The position numbers were made by a program, and so were the translations under genes. A DNA stretch of 64,000 nucleotides from Platynereis dumerilii (taxonomy: Eukaryota; Annelida; Polychaeta; Phyllodocida; Nereididae), in the NCBI GenBank assembly GCA_026936325.1, contig JAPTHN010000011.1:50990629-51054628 (forward strand), written 5' to 3'. The notes below the pieces were generated by a model. It searched no databases and was not told where the DNA came from. It saw only the letters and a program-made list of their open reading frames with translations. How positions within the stretch are numbered: position 1 is the stretch's first letter; each line of letters begins with the position of its first letter. Shown here in pieces: positions 1 to 34,235 of this stretch.

Positions 1-1592
1 GGACCAGGTGGTCAGTCCCGCTCCCGCCCGCTCCCATCCCGGTCCCGTCAAATTTTTCAGTTTTAATCCCACTCCCGTCCCATCCCGTCAAGTTGAATCC
101 CGCTCCCGTCCCGCTCCCGTCACAAATTTGACATGGGACTCCCGTTCCCATCCCGGAGAAATCTCAGTCCCGTTTCAGTCCCGTACGGTATAATGGTACA
201 GTTGCTCATTCAGACAAATTGACTTAGTAATGTTGTCTACTCACATTTGTACTTTGCAGTTTATTGAAGCTGATTTATCAAATGAATAACTAGTCAACTA
301 AATAAGTGAAACAGTCGACTAAATTAGTGAAAAGACTAAATTAGAGAGATTACTAAATTAGTGGAATGACTATAATGTAATTTAGTGAAATGACCTACAA
401 AATCACTCATTTTTAGTTTATACTTGCCGTTAACTAGTAAGAGACAATTTCAGTGTTAAAACAATCTTGATTATTTGGACTTACAAAGGCTTATCTCCGA
501 GTTCAGATTATCATTTAAGTATTTGCTGGTTGTAAAATAGGGTATAATGATGTAAACTTTAAAATGTAATGTGATGTAAAATAATATTAACTTTATATAG
601 ATGCTATGTGTCTAATTAATGCTCAGACAATAGTACCCCTATATGTGCAATGCATCATTGCTCACAATAATACAATAGGGGCCTGTGTTTGACTAGCAAT
701 TTAAGACAATGGCTGGTGTCAGAGTAGCAACTAAAATTAAAAATGGGTGACAGTTATGTCATGAATGAATATTGAGCTCTTTCATATTATTAGACAATAT
801 CACATGATATATACCTGTAACTATTAGATGTATATGTAATTATTTTTGTCGAAAGAAACATATTAGGCCTAGTATGTAGGTAAATGTGTACACACATACC
901 TACTACTTCAAGTGAATGTGTATTAATTTAATTAAAGACAAATATTTGAATACTAAATTTTCATTTTATTCTGACTTCCCATGCAGATATATTTAATTTT
1001 CATCTTGTGTTACATAACAATTTTCTTAAAAATTGGAATTTTAGGTGTGATAAAATCTGAGTTGTATTTCACATGTGAAGTCCATTGCTACTTGGTTCTT
1101 TGAATTACTAATAAACATAGGGTAAAGATATAGATGGTGCTACATGTTTTTAATTTAATTTTGGAGGTATTGTAGTGCAGACAGTGTTAAATTTTGCTAA
1201 ATAAAATTAGTGAAATATTTGAAAGAAATCAACTCATTATAAATATCAATTTAAAGAGAACAACCAGAATGTGGCTTTCTGCCAGTTTTGTGTTTTTTGT
1301 TAAGATAGCCCAAAATATACCACCAGTGGGTTTCACAAATGAAATCTAGCAAGGCTAATATGAATTTTAAAAAGGGCTACTGACGGGACTGCAACGGGAG
1401 TGACTCTTGACAGTCAGAACCACTCCCGTCCCGCTCCCGGGCCTAATGGATGAAGAGGATCCCACTCCCGTCCCATCCCGCCATCTCTGATCCCGCTCCT
1501 GTCGGTGCAAAACAGTTAGGGACTCCTGTGGGTCCCATGGGAGGCGGGACCCATAGTCCCGTGACTCCCGTCCCATCCCGTGCAGAGCCCTA
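1..1592. mobile_element. hAT-like non-autonomous element, left end off-window
   Basis: Two blocks dense in CCCGT/CCCATCCCG pentamers (about 1-190 and 1375-1592) flank an AT-rich, non-coding interior. The right edge reads GCAGAGCCCTAG, which inverted is CTAGGGCTCTGC, resembling hAT-type termini. The left terminus lies outside the window, so inverted ends and an 8-bp target duplication cannot be tested. Short ORFs in the pyrimidine-rich blocks are low-complexity and not genes. An alternative is a plain minisatellite-bearing repeat. Confidence 0.35.
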
Positions 1593-1639
1593 GTCCTCAG
1601 TACATGTACATGGTAATTTCCCAGACTGATAAACTTATG

Positions 1640-4275
1640 TTGCAATTAGTCATGTTTCTGTTGCCATGGCAACCAATTTTGACCAAGTTTGAGCAAAAAA
1701 ATCAATTCACAAAATTCTGTTTCAGAATCAACCTAACTAGGGTCTTACCACCCAGATTAAATATTATGCTGGGAAGAACATATTTGGTGATTCTGTTATT
1801 TAGCAAAACTGTTTCCATGGCAACAGAATAGATGACATTATGTAATCTTAAATAAAAGACAAGTTCCACATAACATTCTTATGAAGATATGTCACATTTT
1901 AATATGTTTAAGAACTGAAGTTAGTATATGTGGTGCACTAAAGCTGCAATGAATCGCAAGGCGAATCAACTTTCCTGTTTCTATGGCAATGTCTTGCATG
2001 ATAACAAAATTGAGCATCACAGTTTTGGTCCTTTCCCAGCTGACAAAACTGGTGGTTAACTGAGAGTTATCACGTGAAATTGCCCCTCAGTTATCACATG
2101 GAGAACTGATAGGTTATTGCAAATGCTAACCACGTGATTTTGTCACCAGTTAACCACGTGATTTTCTTGGGGCAATCTTCACCAGTTAACCATGTGATTT
2201 TCTGGTGAATATCTTCACCAGTTAACCACGTGATTTTCTGGGGGGCAATCTTCAACAGTTAACCACGTGTTTTCTGGGGGCCAATCTTCACCAGTTAACC
2301 ACATAATTTTCTGGTGAATATCTTCACCAGTTAACCACGTGATTTTCTGGGGGGCAATCTTCACCAGTTAAAATTATTTGAGAAGAGGCAAAATCTCCAA
2401 CTCGTTAACTTGGCTCTTCATCAAGCCAGTCAACTTGGACTGTTTCAAGCAATATCTTGGGCTTTCAATAGCTGTGGGACTGAAGTAAAGCCACAAGAAC
2501 TTGCTGAAAATTTGTCACAACCAGTGTGATGCAGTGAGTCTCTTTTCAGTCTTCTTAATGGGTTACCAGAATCAAGGATTGTAGTCGTACATGATTCACA
2601 TTTCGGATAACTAGTCATTTGTAATAATATCCAATTTGTGCTCCTTTTTGAACTAATAAGTTTCAATCCGCCATATACTGTGCATTAATTCAGATTTAGA
2701 AATCATAATCATTTGTTTAATTTGTTTAAACTCAGTTAAAGTAAACTTAGTGCGGAACTTGGTAAACAGCTGTGTTTCTAGTACAGGTGGCTCCATCTAT
2801 ATTTCTGGGCGGCAATCTTCACCAGTTAACCACGTGAAGATAAACATGTGATAACTCTCAGTTATGTCATGAAGATAGTGAAGTGATAATCTGGTGAAGT
2901 TCATCACGTGGTTATCCTGTGAAAATGCTGGGGAGTTTTTTCACGTGAAGAAAAACACGTGATAACTCTCAGTTATGTCATGAAGATGGTCTAGCGTTAA
3001 TCTGGTGACATTCATCACGTGGTTATCCCGTGAAAATGTGGGAGTTTTTCTCACGTGAACACAAACACGTGATAACTCTCAGTTTTGTCATGTTCACCAG
3101 TTTCCCCCGTGTTTATCACGTGAACTTCACGTGCATTGTCAGCTGGGTTCTTCTTGTAGATGGATGCTGAAATAGATTAGTGCTTGGATTTCACTATGAT
3201 TTCCATGTCTGGCTTGGTGAAACACAAAATATAACAAACTTTCATGTTTGAAATGGTAAATGTTATGAAAAAACATTCCATATGCAAATGAAGTTGACCT
3301 TTGACCTTAACCCCAGTGGTACCAATGACACGGGCATGTTTGATAACATATATATGGACACTTAAATTTATTCTATAGGATGAAAAGACACTGAGATTTG
3401 GAAATTACTAGATTTCATAAAATAAACATTTATTTATAATTTGGTTGCCATGAAAACCATATTTGACCTACATAGCATTCAGATAGAACACTAAAAATGC
3501 TATTTCTGAAAAATTCAGAAAAATCTGCATTAGAATCAATCTTTTCTGGCTGCTTATCACCAAGATCAAATACATATGCCTGGAAGAACATATTTTGTGA
3601 TTCTGTTTCATTTTAAAACTGTTTCCATGGCAACATCATAGATAGCATTATGTAAATTTAAAAAACAGTAAGTTCTACAACATATTGGAACATTCTTACA
3701 AAGGAAAGTTACATTTGTGTATGTATAAAATCGAACTAAAGGGATGTATGCGTGGTGCGTGAAAGATGAGTGTCAATTTTTCAATGACCGAGAAATTGCA
3801 AGGTAGATCAACTTTACTGTTTCTATGGAAATTTTTCGCATTATAACTGAATCAAATATCGCAACTTGGGCCTCACATTTTTATGGATGGATGCTGAAAT
3901 AAATTTGTATTTGGATTTCCCAATAATATCCAAGTCTGAGTAAGTGAAACATAAAATATAACAAACCACCTTCTTTTAATGGGTACATTTTATAGAAACA
4001 TTCCATATGCAAATGAAGTTGACCTTTGACCTTAACCCCAATAGCACCAATGACACGGGCATGTTTGATAACATATATATCGACACTAAAATTTTGCCTA
4101 TCGGATAAAAAGACACAGAGATATGGAAATTACTAGATTTCATTATCTAAGCATTTTTTTATATTTTGGTTGCCATGGTAACCATTTTTGACCAAGACAG
4201 CCCCCAGATAGAACAATAAAAATACCATTTCTGAAAAATTCAGAAAATTCTGCTTTGGAATGAATGTATTCCAGC
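1640..4275. repeat. Tandem ~725-bp repeat, about 2.3 units, one carrying an insertion
   Basis: The block from a GTTGCCATGG-type palindrome through an octamer ATGCAAAT and TGACCTTTGACCTT recurs with an offset of about 725 bp: palindrome core near 1660, 3443 and 4170; TGACCTTTGACCTT at 3295-3308 and 4020-4033. Unit 1 is split by the 2035-3147 insertion, unit 2 is about 3441-4166, and unit 3 is a stub. Copies are diverged by eye, but the 36 bases around the octamer and direct repeat are almost unchanged. No coding potential is seen. Confidence 0.75.
2035..3147. mobile_element. MITE-like insertion dense in CACGTG palindromes
   Basis: The element starts CCCAGCTGACA and ends with its exact inverse TGTCAGCTGGG (11-bp terminal inverted repeats). 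Inside are about six copies of a ~38-bp unit containing GTTAACCACGTGATTTTC (2120-2370) and about three copies of a ~110-bp unit (2830-3120) containing GATAACTCTCAGTT. I count about 15 exact CACGTG hexamers plus several one-base variants. Unit 2 of the surrounding tandem repeat (near 3880) serves as an empty-site comparison. No transposase is visible and I could not fix a target duplication, so the superfamily is unassigned. Confidence 0.6.
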
Positions 4276-5601
4276 CGGTTACCGCTCGGGTCCATTTTTG
4301 GGCCTCAGCAACCGGACTATTACATTGTTACGATGTTCTGTAGGCCTATTTGTCATTAATCAATAATCAGACATGCCAGAAGAAATTAATCTTGTTGATT
4401 CCCAAAAGTTTAAGAAGCTTAATTACTCTTTTATAAAATTGTCATTATGTGGATACTTTCTCTGAATTTGCATTAACTGGTATTGAGAAAGTTGGTTCTT
4501 ATAATGATGTGGTGCACAATGGATATGGCATTGTGAATTGTGATTGACTGACTTGAAAGAGTGAATAAATCAAAATGCCACAGGAGCAATCACAGAAGTA
4601 CTGATTGTTGTTTGACTAATTTCATATAATTCTTTCTAAAATTATCGATAATTATGATAAATATTAAGCAAAAGAGAGTAATATAGGGTAGATATAGAAC
4701 ACTTTTATGAATCTCCTTTGCCAAATTAAGGCATATTGACAGTCCAGCTGCATGGCCGAGGTTCAATTACAAGTAATTAAGGATGACATTTTGATGTAAT
4801 TGTCATCAAGACTTAACAAACTGAACCAAACTGTGTTATCATTAAGTGATGAGAATCAGACAATCTCAGCTCAGCTCAGTGTCAACTTGCAGAAGCCTTA
4901 GTCATTTAACACCAGGGGGCATCATATTTTTAGGGTGCCATCTGTTGGTGGTGCATACAAGCTGTAATGTAAACATTGTAACACTGAAGAAAAAAACATT
5001 GATATGCTCAAGACAAAAAAACTGTGAAACTGACAAAATAACAACTGTTGCAGATGTCATTTTTATGGCAGAACTATCCCTGTGTCAGGTATAAAGACTA
5101 ATATGAAAAATATGCACAGTTCTTTCACAAATTACCAAGTTTCAGGCAAAAATACCAATTTCATAATGAGTAGACGATTCCCTTTCATTCCCCTTTTCAC
5201 TCCCCCCCCCCTCAACCGCAGAGCCCCTCTAAAAACGGCCTTGGCCGGTTAAAAATTGAAAAAAAAATGTTTTCCCTTTTTTTTTGTCCTACCAACCAAC
5301 CCTAGAGAAAGTGCCTTGACAGGATCCGAGAAGCTAAAGATCAATTATGTGAGGCCTAAATGTTGCAGGGTTTCTAGTCGATTTCAAAATGAGATTTCTC
5401 TGTATTTTCAGAGATTTCCCTGGCAATGCCTATAACGTTGTAGTCTGTGGAGCTCAATTTTTCTGCTAATTAGTGTTACAGAGGTCAGAGGAGTTATCTA
5501 ACATAAGGGGGCACACCCCATGTGCCCCTCCCCCCACACTCTGGATCTGCCTGGGAGTCCCTCCATATCTGCACCCCTCCACTGAGAAAACACAACAACC
5601 A
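4276..5601. other. Intergenic 3' flank of the NKRF-like gene
   Basis: No exon-like ORF with splice sites is seen on either strand. The stretch may contain the gene's 3' UTR or a last exon (see exon 11), but I found no clear AATAAA on the minus strand close to 5602. It holds a pair of CTCF-like motifs (4910-4951) and a repeat fragment (5215-5367). Confidence 0.5.
5215..5367. repeat. Partial copy of the 54882-55088 MITE, opposite orientation
   Basis: The segment with GTCCTACCAACCAACCCTAG, GGATCCGAGAAGCTAAAGAT and AATTATGTGAGGCCTAAA matches the reverse complement of the left half of the element at 54882-55088. The other end is not recognisable, so this copy looks truncated. Confidence 0.5.
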
Positions 5602-27788
<22,187 letters not shown>

Positions 27789-29165
27789 CTGGAAAAAATA
27801 TACCAAGAAAAATCAGCAAAATAAGAATGAATAAACTAAATAACACATAATATTATATCAACAGTTCCAGCTGTGAATTAAAAAGCTGTTGGCAATAGCA
27901 TTCTGAGAAAAATACTCTGTGCAACCATTACCAATTACACCAGCTTTAAGTCAATCGTGAACACACGTTTTCGGCGATTTCTCTGCAATCAGACGTCCAA
28001 GAAAGTCCATATTTCACTTACATGCTTTTGATGGCTGTTTATAAATTATCATCACCCTTTCATGGGGATTCGGCGCTGTTTTTTGCCGATTTTCGGCATT
28101 GTAGCACCTGTTTAGGCTGACAATTTCAGATGTTCAGCCATTTGCTTCGTGATGTAAACAGAAATGAGACTGCGCGACAGTGTGTGTAGCTATCTGTTTA
28201 GTTAACAGTTTGCGAGGAAGCTGATAAGGATTGTACATGTTGTAAGGAAAAACTTGAACGTGTTGAACCGTTGTTCAAAAATGTCTCTTACACAACTGAA
28301 TCAAAGGTTCACCGACACCGTGTTCATGTTCTATCAAAATAATAAGTGCCATTACCATACTTCACTAAAACTGTAGCTGTCTCTATTCAGCAAGTCACCT
28401 GCTTTATTGATACCCTGTGGCTCACTGGCCTGTCTAAAGTACAATGTAGAAGGGCCTAGTGACTTGCCAGTGGCCCACCTGACAGCACGAACAGCAGTCA
28501 ACATGAACTTCACAATCACATTTTATGATGTTCATGAAGTTGAACTTCCAAGTTCCAGAAGAACCACATGCCACAACCATCATCAGTTTAACAATGTTTT
28601 GAAGCTCCAGGACACTTATCAGCTTAAATCATTGGCCCAGAAAGTGAACCCACATTAACCACAAACTTACGCTCTATTTCCAATAACATTCCAGAATATT
28701 CAACACCTTAAAAGCAGTTATTTCAGATAAAACTGCAAAAAACATCACAAGAACGCCGGAAGTTTACAAGTGAGTGTTCGTCGATGAAGCGAGGCCTACG
28801 AACTGAAGCATGGTGTGCGGTTGGGTCAGACTCTACTGGATTCACTCAGGGAGCGCCCATGGTTTAGTAGCCTATTACTCTGTGGGGAGCGGTTAGTAAA
28901 TTAACATGACTTTTTTATTTAAAAAAAAAACAACACTGGCATAATCATTCATGTGCCTGAGGGCAGGGCTACTAAAAGAAAAATAGCGATAACTCATAAC
29001 CTACTATTTATAGTTTCCCGGCTTCCACCAAAGGACGGGGCAAATGTTTTTATTAAATTTTGCATGTGTCTGTCCGTCCGTCTTGTTCTGTCTTACGGTC
29101 AACAACAAGGATGAGGAAAAACCGATTAATCTTTCAATGAAACACTGCATGATGGAAGATCCTGT
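27789..29165. other. Upstream region of the NKRF-like gene (5' UTR/promoter not resolved)
   Basis: AT-rich sequence with more CG dinucleotides between about 27950 and 28330 and near 28750-28860. At least one 5' UTR exon and the promoter probably lie here, because the first coding exon has an acceptor. I found no TATA box, donor or start site I could defend. Confidence 0.35.
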
Positions 29166-29169
29166 AGTA

Positions 29170-30330
29170 CACAATTAATTAGATGCCTTGACATCTGGAC
29201 GGATATACTAGATCGTGGGTCTAACCTAGATGCCATATACTTAGATTTTAGTAAGGCGTTTGACAGTGTACCACATAGAAGGCTAATGGGAAAACTTGAG
29301 AGTTATGGGATCACAGGTCAAGTTTTAAATTGGATATGTGACTTCTTGAAAGGAAGGCGCCAGAGGGTGATGGTGAATGGATCAGCCTCCGAATGGTCCC
29401 ACAAGGCAGTGTCCTTGGACCTGTCCTTTTTGTCGTTTTTATTAACGACATGCCGGAAGTTACACACAGTTATATCCAGATGTTTGCGGATGATGCCAAG
29501 ATCTTCAGAGAAGTCAACAAAGATGAGGACGCCAAGGAGTTACAGGAAGACCTAGACAAGCTGACTAGCTCGGCCGAGAAATGGAAGATGGTATTTAATG
29601 CAAATAAATGTAAAGTCATGCACATAGGAAAGAAGAATCCAGAGATAGAATATGTCATGAATGGCGTCACCAAACTAGAAGCAATCGTAGAAGAGAAGGA
29701 TCTGGGAGTTAACATCGATAACGAGTTGAAAATGAAACATAACTGCGAAGTCCAAGTCAAAAAAGCAAATAGGATTTAAGGCCTAATACGGAGATCATTT
29801 GTCAACATAGATGCAGTAAATTTTAAAATGCTATATTGTGCCCTAGTGAGACCACACCTAGAGTACTGTAACACCGTGACCTTTCCACAATTTCAGTACC
29901 AAGTTAAGCAGCTAGAAAGTGTGCAGAGGAGAGCAACAAAAATGGTTCCGAGCTGCAAAGACCTCGAATATGAAGAACGTCTGAAACATCTAAAACTACC
30001 GTCCCTAATGTACAGTCGCATCAGGTGGGATATAATAGAACTCTTCAAATACGTCACGGGTGTGAATAAGATCAGTCCGATCCCATTTGAGTTGGAAAGC
30101 GGTCACCATGGAACGAGGGGGCACAAATACAAGCTCGCCGAAGTCAGATCATGGAGATGTAGCGAAGAGGACAGGTCCATGGTCAGATGTAGGTCAACAG
30201 CAAGATAGAAATTCTTCACAATGAGAGTGGTTAATAGTTGGAATAGCCTACCTGCCTCTATTGAGAAATCTCAAAATTTCATGTTGTCCAGCACTTAATA
30301 TGTCTAAATTGTCAAATTACGCAATATTTA
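29170..30330 (+). pseudogene. CR1-like LINE, 5'-truncated and broken
   Basis: The RT reads AIYLDFSKAFDSVPHRRLMG, then (frame change near 29395, losing the usual V-SGV before PQGS) MVPQGSVLGPVLFVVFINDM and the catalytic FADDAK. It continues to EKDLGVNIDNELKMKHNC, LVRPHLEYC, VQRRATKMV and RVVNSWNSLP. In-frame stops occur at about 29777-29779 and 30206-30208. The C-terminal words match the CR1 group of the Jockey superfamily. ORF1 and the endonuclease are absent, as expected for 5' truncation. It sits between the two host genes on the opposite strand. Confidence 0.88.
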
Positions 30331-30562
30331 AAAATCCTACTAAGAATATAGTATTAGGAACAAATTGCTGTGGAAACTGAGAATGTTTTAAAAGGGTTTG
30401 CATGGTATGACATCCAGTCACATCCTTGCAGCAGAGACGCATTATATATGGCAATTAAGAATACATTTTTTACAGTTTGCCATTTTCTGACGAATCCAAA
30501 TTTCAATCAACATGGTATTTCATGATCCAGAAAGCCACTTTAACGCATATGCATAGATAGAT

Positions 30563-30885
30563 AGATATGGTAAGGGCAGCCCTCTAAGCCCAGTTCTGGG
30601 CGCTCACGAGGGTTGATTGATGAGATGAGAGAGAGAGTGGGAGTCCTCAACATGTTACACATTTACCCCATGTGAGGGATCTTTTACTTGCCCTGCACAG
30701 ACACTGATACAAGGGGCTGCCAATTTAACGTCTCATCCGAACGACATCCAGCTTGGATTTTGCTCATAATATAAAGGTAAACTGAAAATTTCGGGTTCCC
30801 CAACCGAGAGTCGAACCCATGCAGGCAAAGACCTTCAGCGGAGCTGGTGGGAACCTTAACCACTATGCCACCCAGCTGCCTAGAA
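30563..30885 (-). mobile_element. SINE family 2 (tRNA-derived), whole copy
   Basis: Minus-strand head GGGTGGCATAGTGGTTAAGG (box A-like) and GGGTTCGACTCTCGG (box B), followed by the family 2 body with AGCTGGATGTCGTTCGGATG-type sequence. Same family as 15083-15870, 59100-59240 and the SINE inside the 983-bp repeats. Confidence 0.85.
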
Positions 30886-31162
30886 GCACAACATCTATAT
30901 AATTGACTATGGTTAGCAACAGGGCCAAAAAGTCAAGCAGCTATGTTGCTCTTTTATATTCCCATCTTCAGTTTAGAAACCCTGCTTTGCCCGTCACTCT
31001 CACAAACTATTCCCCTAATTGGTCCCAGGGGTCTGGTTTTTCCTTTTAAATGCTCAAACCACCAACAGCTCATAAGGAAGTCCCTAGCAACCATCCAAAC
31101 ATTTCACATTCCTACATTATTGGTTGGTTGTTGGTTCTCCCTGGACTCCCAAGAGGGAGGGA
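30886..31162. other. Unassigned spacer
   Basis: Between the SINE and the minisatellite; nothing recognised. Confidence 0.4.
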
Positions 31163-32150
31163 CGTGTGAATGTTTGCCAATGGGTGTGAATGTTTGCCAA
31201 TGTGTGTAAATGTTTGCCAATGGGTGTAAATGTTCGCCGATGAGTGTCAATGTTTGCCGATGGGTGTAAATGTTTGCAAATGGGTGTAAATGTTTGCCGA
31301 TGGGTGTAAATGTTTGCCAATGGGTGTGAATGTTTGCCAACGGGTGTCAATGTTTGTCAATGGGTGTGAATGTTTGCCAATGGGTGTGAATGTTTGCCAG
31401 TGGGTGTGGATGTTTGCCAATGGGTGTAAATGTTTGCTGATGGGTGTAAATGTTTGCCAATGGGTGTAAATGTTTGCCAATCGACATAAACAAACAATGG
31501 GTGTAAATGTTTGCCAATGGGTGTAAATGTTTGCCAATGGGTGTAAATGTTTTCCGATGGGTGTAAATGTTTGCCGATGGGTGTAAATGTTTGTTGATGG
31601 GTGTAAATGTTTGTCGATGGGTGTGAATGTTTGCCAATGGGTGTGAATGTTTGCCAATGGGTGTGAATGTTTGCCGATGGGTGAAAATGTTTGCCAATGA
31701 GTGTAAATGTTTGCCAATGGATGTAAATGTTTGTCTATGGTTGTGAATGTTTGCCAATGAGTGTAAATGTTTGCCAATTGGTGTAAATGTTTGCCAATGG
31801 CTGTAAATGTTTGCCGTTGGTTGTGAATGTTTGCCGATGGGTGTGAATGTTTGCCAATGGGTGTCAATGTTTGCCAATCGACATAAACAAACATTGGGTG
31901 CGAATGTTTGCCGATAGGTGTAAATGTTAGCCAATGGGTGTAAATGTTGCCAATGGGTGTAAATGTTTGCCAATGGATGTAAATGTTTGCCAATGGGTGT
32001 AAATGTTTGCCAATGGGTGTAAATGTTTGCCAATGGGTGTAAATGTTTGCCAATAGGTGTAAATGTTTGCCAATGTGTGTAAATAATTGCCGATGGGTGT
32101 GAATGTTTGCCGATGGGTGTAAATGTTTGCCAATGGGTGTAACTGTTTTC
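31163..32150. repeat. 20-bp minisatellite, about 49 copies
   Basis: Unit TGGGTGTAAATGTTTGCCAA with A/G and single-base variants. An interruption TCGACATAAACAAACA occurs at 31481 and 31878, 397 bp apart, showing a higher-order duplication of about 20 units. Because 20 is not a multiple of 3, all three minus frames encode the same rotating 20-residue peptide; these ORFs are not genes. Confidence 0.95.
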
Positions 32151-32374
32151 ACACGAACAACATAATGCCCCAGGGTCCTAGCCACACTTCAGTTATGGGG
32201 TAGGGGTGTCAACTTATGCTATCAAGCCATAACTTATGCCTTGGCTCTCACACCTCCCGTTCGTAGAACGGGTATAATGCTGGTCAGTATAATGGAGTAC
32301 ATTTGCAGCATGGGTCCACATACTGCTTTTGCACTGATTTTGTACTTCTTTGAAGGGACAAAGAGGCAAGAGAC

Positions 32375-34235
32375 CCCCAGAGGATTGACTGGCCTGAGTG
32401 GGATTTAATGATACATCATTATAGGGTTGAAGGGACAGAGGGGCTGGAGCCTCCCAGACAGTTGAAGGGTCAGTGGAATGAATGCATGATAGAGACTCCC
32501 TAAAGGATTGGCGGGCCAGATGGATGATGACTCCCAGAGAATTGAAGGTCAGAGGGTTTGAGACTCCATGGCAGAGGATTGAGGAGTCAGAGGAATGGGT
32601 ACTCCAAGAAAGTTGAAGGGTCGGTGGATGGAGACTCCCCAGAGGATTGAAGGGCTGGAGGGATGTAGAGCCACAGAGAGTTGAAGGACCAAAGTATATG
32701 CTGGAGTATGGAGACCCCTAGAGGATTGAAGGGCCAGAGGGTTGGACCGTTGGAGACCCTAGAACATGAAAGGACAGGGTGTGAATGCTACATTGGGTTG
32801 AAGGGACAGAGGGCCTGGACTGGAGACTCCAATGCAGAGAGTTGAAAGGTCAGAGGATGGAGATTTCCCTGAGGATTGAAAGGCAAGAGGGGACAGGGGT
32901 GAACACTGAAAGTCTACTGAATACCCCTAGAGAAGTAAGGATCAGAGAATTTGAGACTCCAGAGGATTGAAGGGCCAGATGGGTGGAGACTCCAAAGAGA
33001 ATTGAGGGTCAGAGGCAGTGATCACTGTAGAGATCACTGGTCAGAGGATTTCAGACTCCAGAGGATTGAGGGGCCAGAGGGGTTGGAGACCCCAGAACAT
33101 GAAGGGACACAGTGGGAATGCTACATCGGCCTGAAGGGACGTAGGGCCTGGGGACTCCCAGAATTGAAGGAAGAGATTATGGAGACCATACGAGGATTGA
33201 AGGGCCAGAGGGGTGGAAACCCCCAGAGAAAGCAATCGTTTCAATGAAGTAAAACGAAATTTGTTGAACACAAGAGGGAGCTCGCCAGTCTGCTGTATGG
33301 ATCCATCCAGAGAAATAAGGATCGAACAATTCGAGACTCCAAAGGACTGAGGGGCCAGAATCAGAGCAGTGTTTTGCACACTACCTGCATTGTTTCATGA
33401 TCCTTGCAGTCATCCCTCACCATCTAGCACACTGGTTGGAGCTGACACATCAGTAGTTCCATAAAATCCATGTATTTTTACAGGTAGTTGCATTATCTAT
33501 AGTGATTGGCCTCAGTCAGGGTCACTGGTTTACAACTGGGTCAAGGCCTTACACTAGTCAAGTTTTAAAATTACAAGAGAGGGCAGCACCTGTCAATTGC
33601 ATGACAAGAAAATCACAGGACTCCTGCAATTGAGAGTGCCAATGAACTGGAGAGTACTGGGCAGTGCTGACCTCTTTGGTAATTTTAAAACTTGATGGTC
33701 AAATGACCAATGTAAGGCCTTGACCCACTCACGGCTGGAGATTCCCAAAGAGCTAACTGTAAAGCCAAAGGGGTGGAGACCCCAGGGGTGTCAGTTTCAT
33801 TTTAAAGTGGTGGGGCAAATAGTGATCACACCGTGGTGGAAGGTGTCAGGGGGAAAATTATAGAATGGTGGAGACTCCCAGAAAAATGAAGTGACAGAGT
33901 CACAGAGAGGTGGAGACATGAGACGATCGAGAGTCAAAGGCGGGAGCATTTCCCACAGAATCTAAGGGCGAGTAGGGTAGGAGTAAAGACTCAAAGAAAA
34001 AATTTAAGGGGCATACGTTGGAGACCACAGAGGATTAAATTTGAAGGGCAAAAGGGGCTGGATACCCCTGGAGGATTGAAGGTTCAGAAGAGGTGGAGAC
34101 CCCTAGAAGATTGAGAGTTAAAAGGGGTGTAGACCCTATAGGTTCAAGGAGCCAGAGGAGGTGGTGATCCCAAAGAATTGAAGGGTCAGAGGATTGGAGA
34201 CCCTCAGAGGATTGAGAAGCCATCGGGCCACACTG
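32375..34235. repeat. Degenerate G/A-rich minisatellite (~35-38 bp unit)
   Basis: Many diverged copies of a unit like GGAGACTCCCAGAGGATTGA plus AGGGCCAGAGGG. Unit length varies and an unrelated palindromic insertion lies at 33537-33727. The plus strand is strongly purine-biased. Scattered short ORFs are not conserved between units. Confidence 0.8.
33537..33727. mobile_element. Palindromic MITE inside the minisatellite
   Basis: TGGGTCAAGGCCTTAC at the left and its exact inverse GTAAGGCCTTGACCCA at the right, with a second complementary block (AAGTTTTAAAATTAC / GTAATTTTAAAACTT) further in. 191 bp, no ORF. Confidence 0.75.

Noticed and set aside
31104-32185. 312- and 228-codon minus-strand ORFs (ANIYTHWQTFTPIGKH-like)
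   Set aside because: They are products of a 20-bp minisatellite in which every frame gives the same rotating peptide; no splice or start context.
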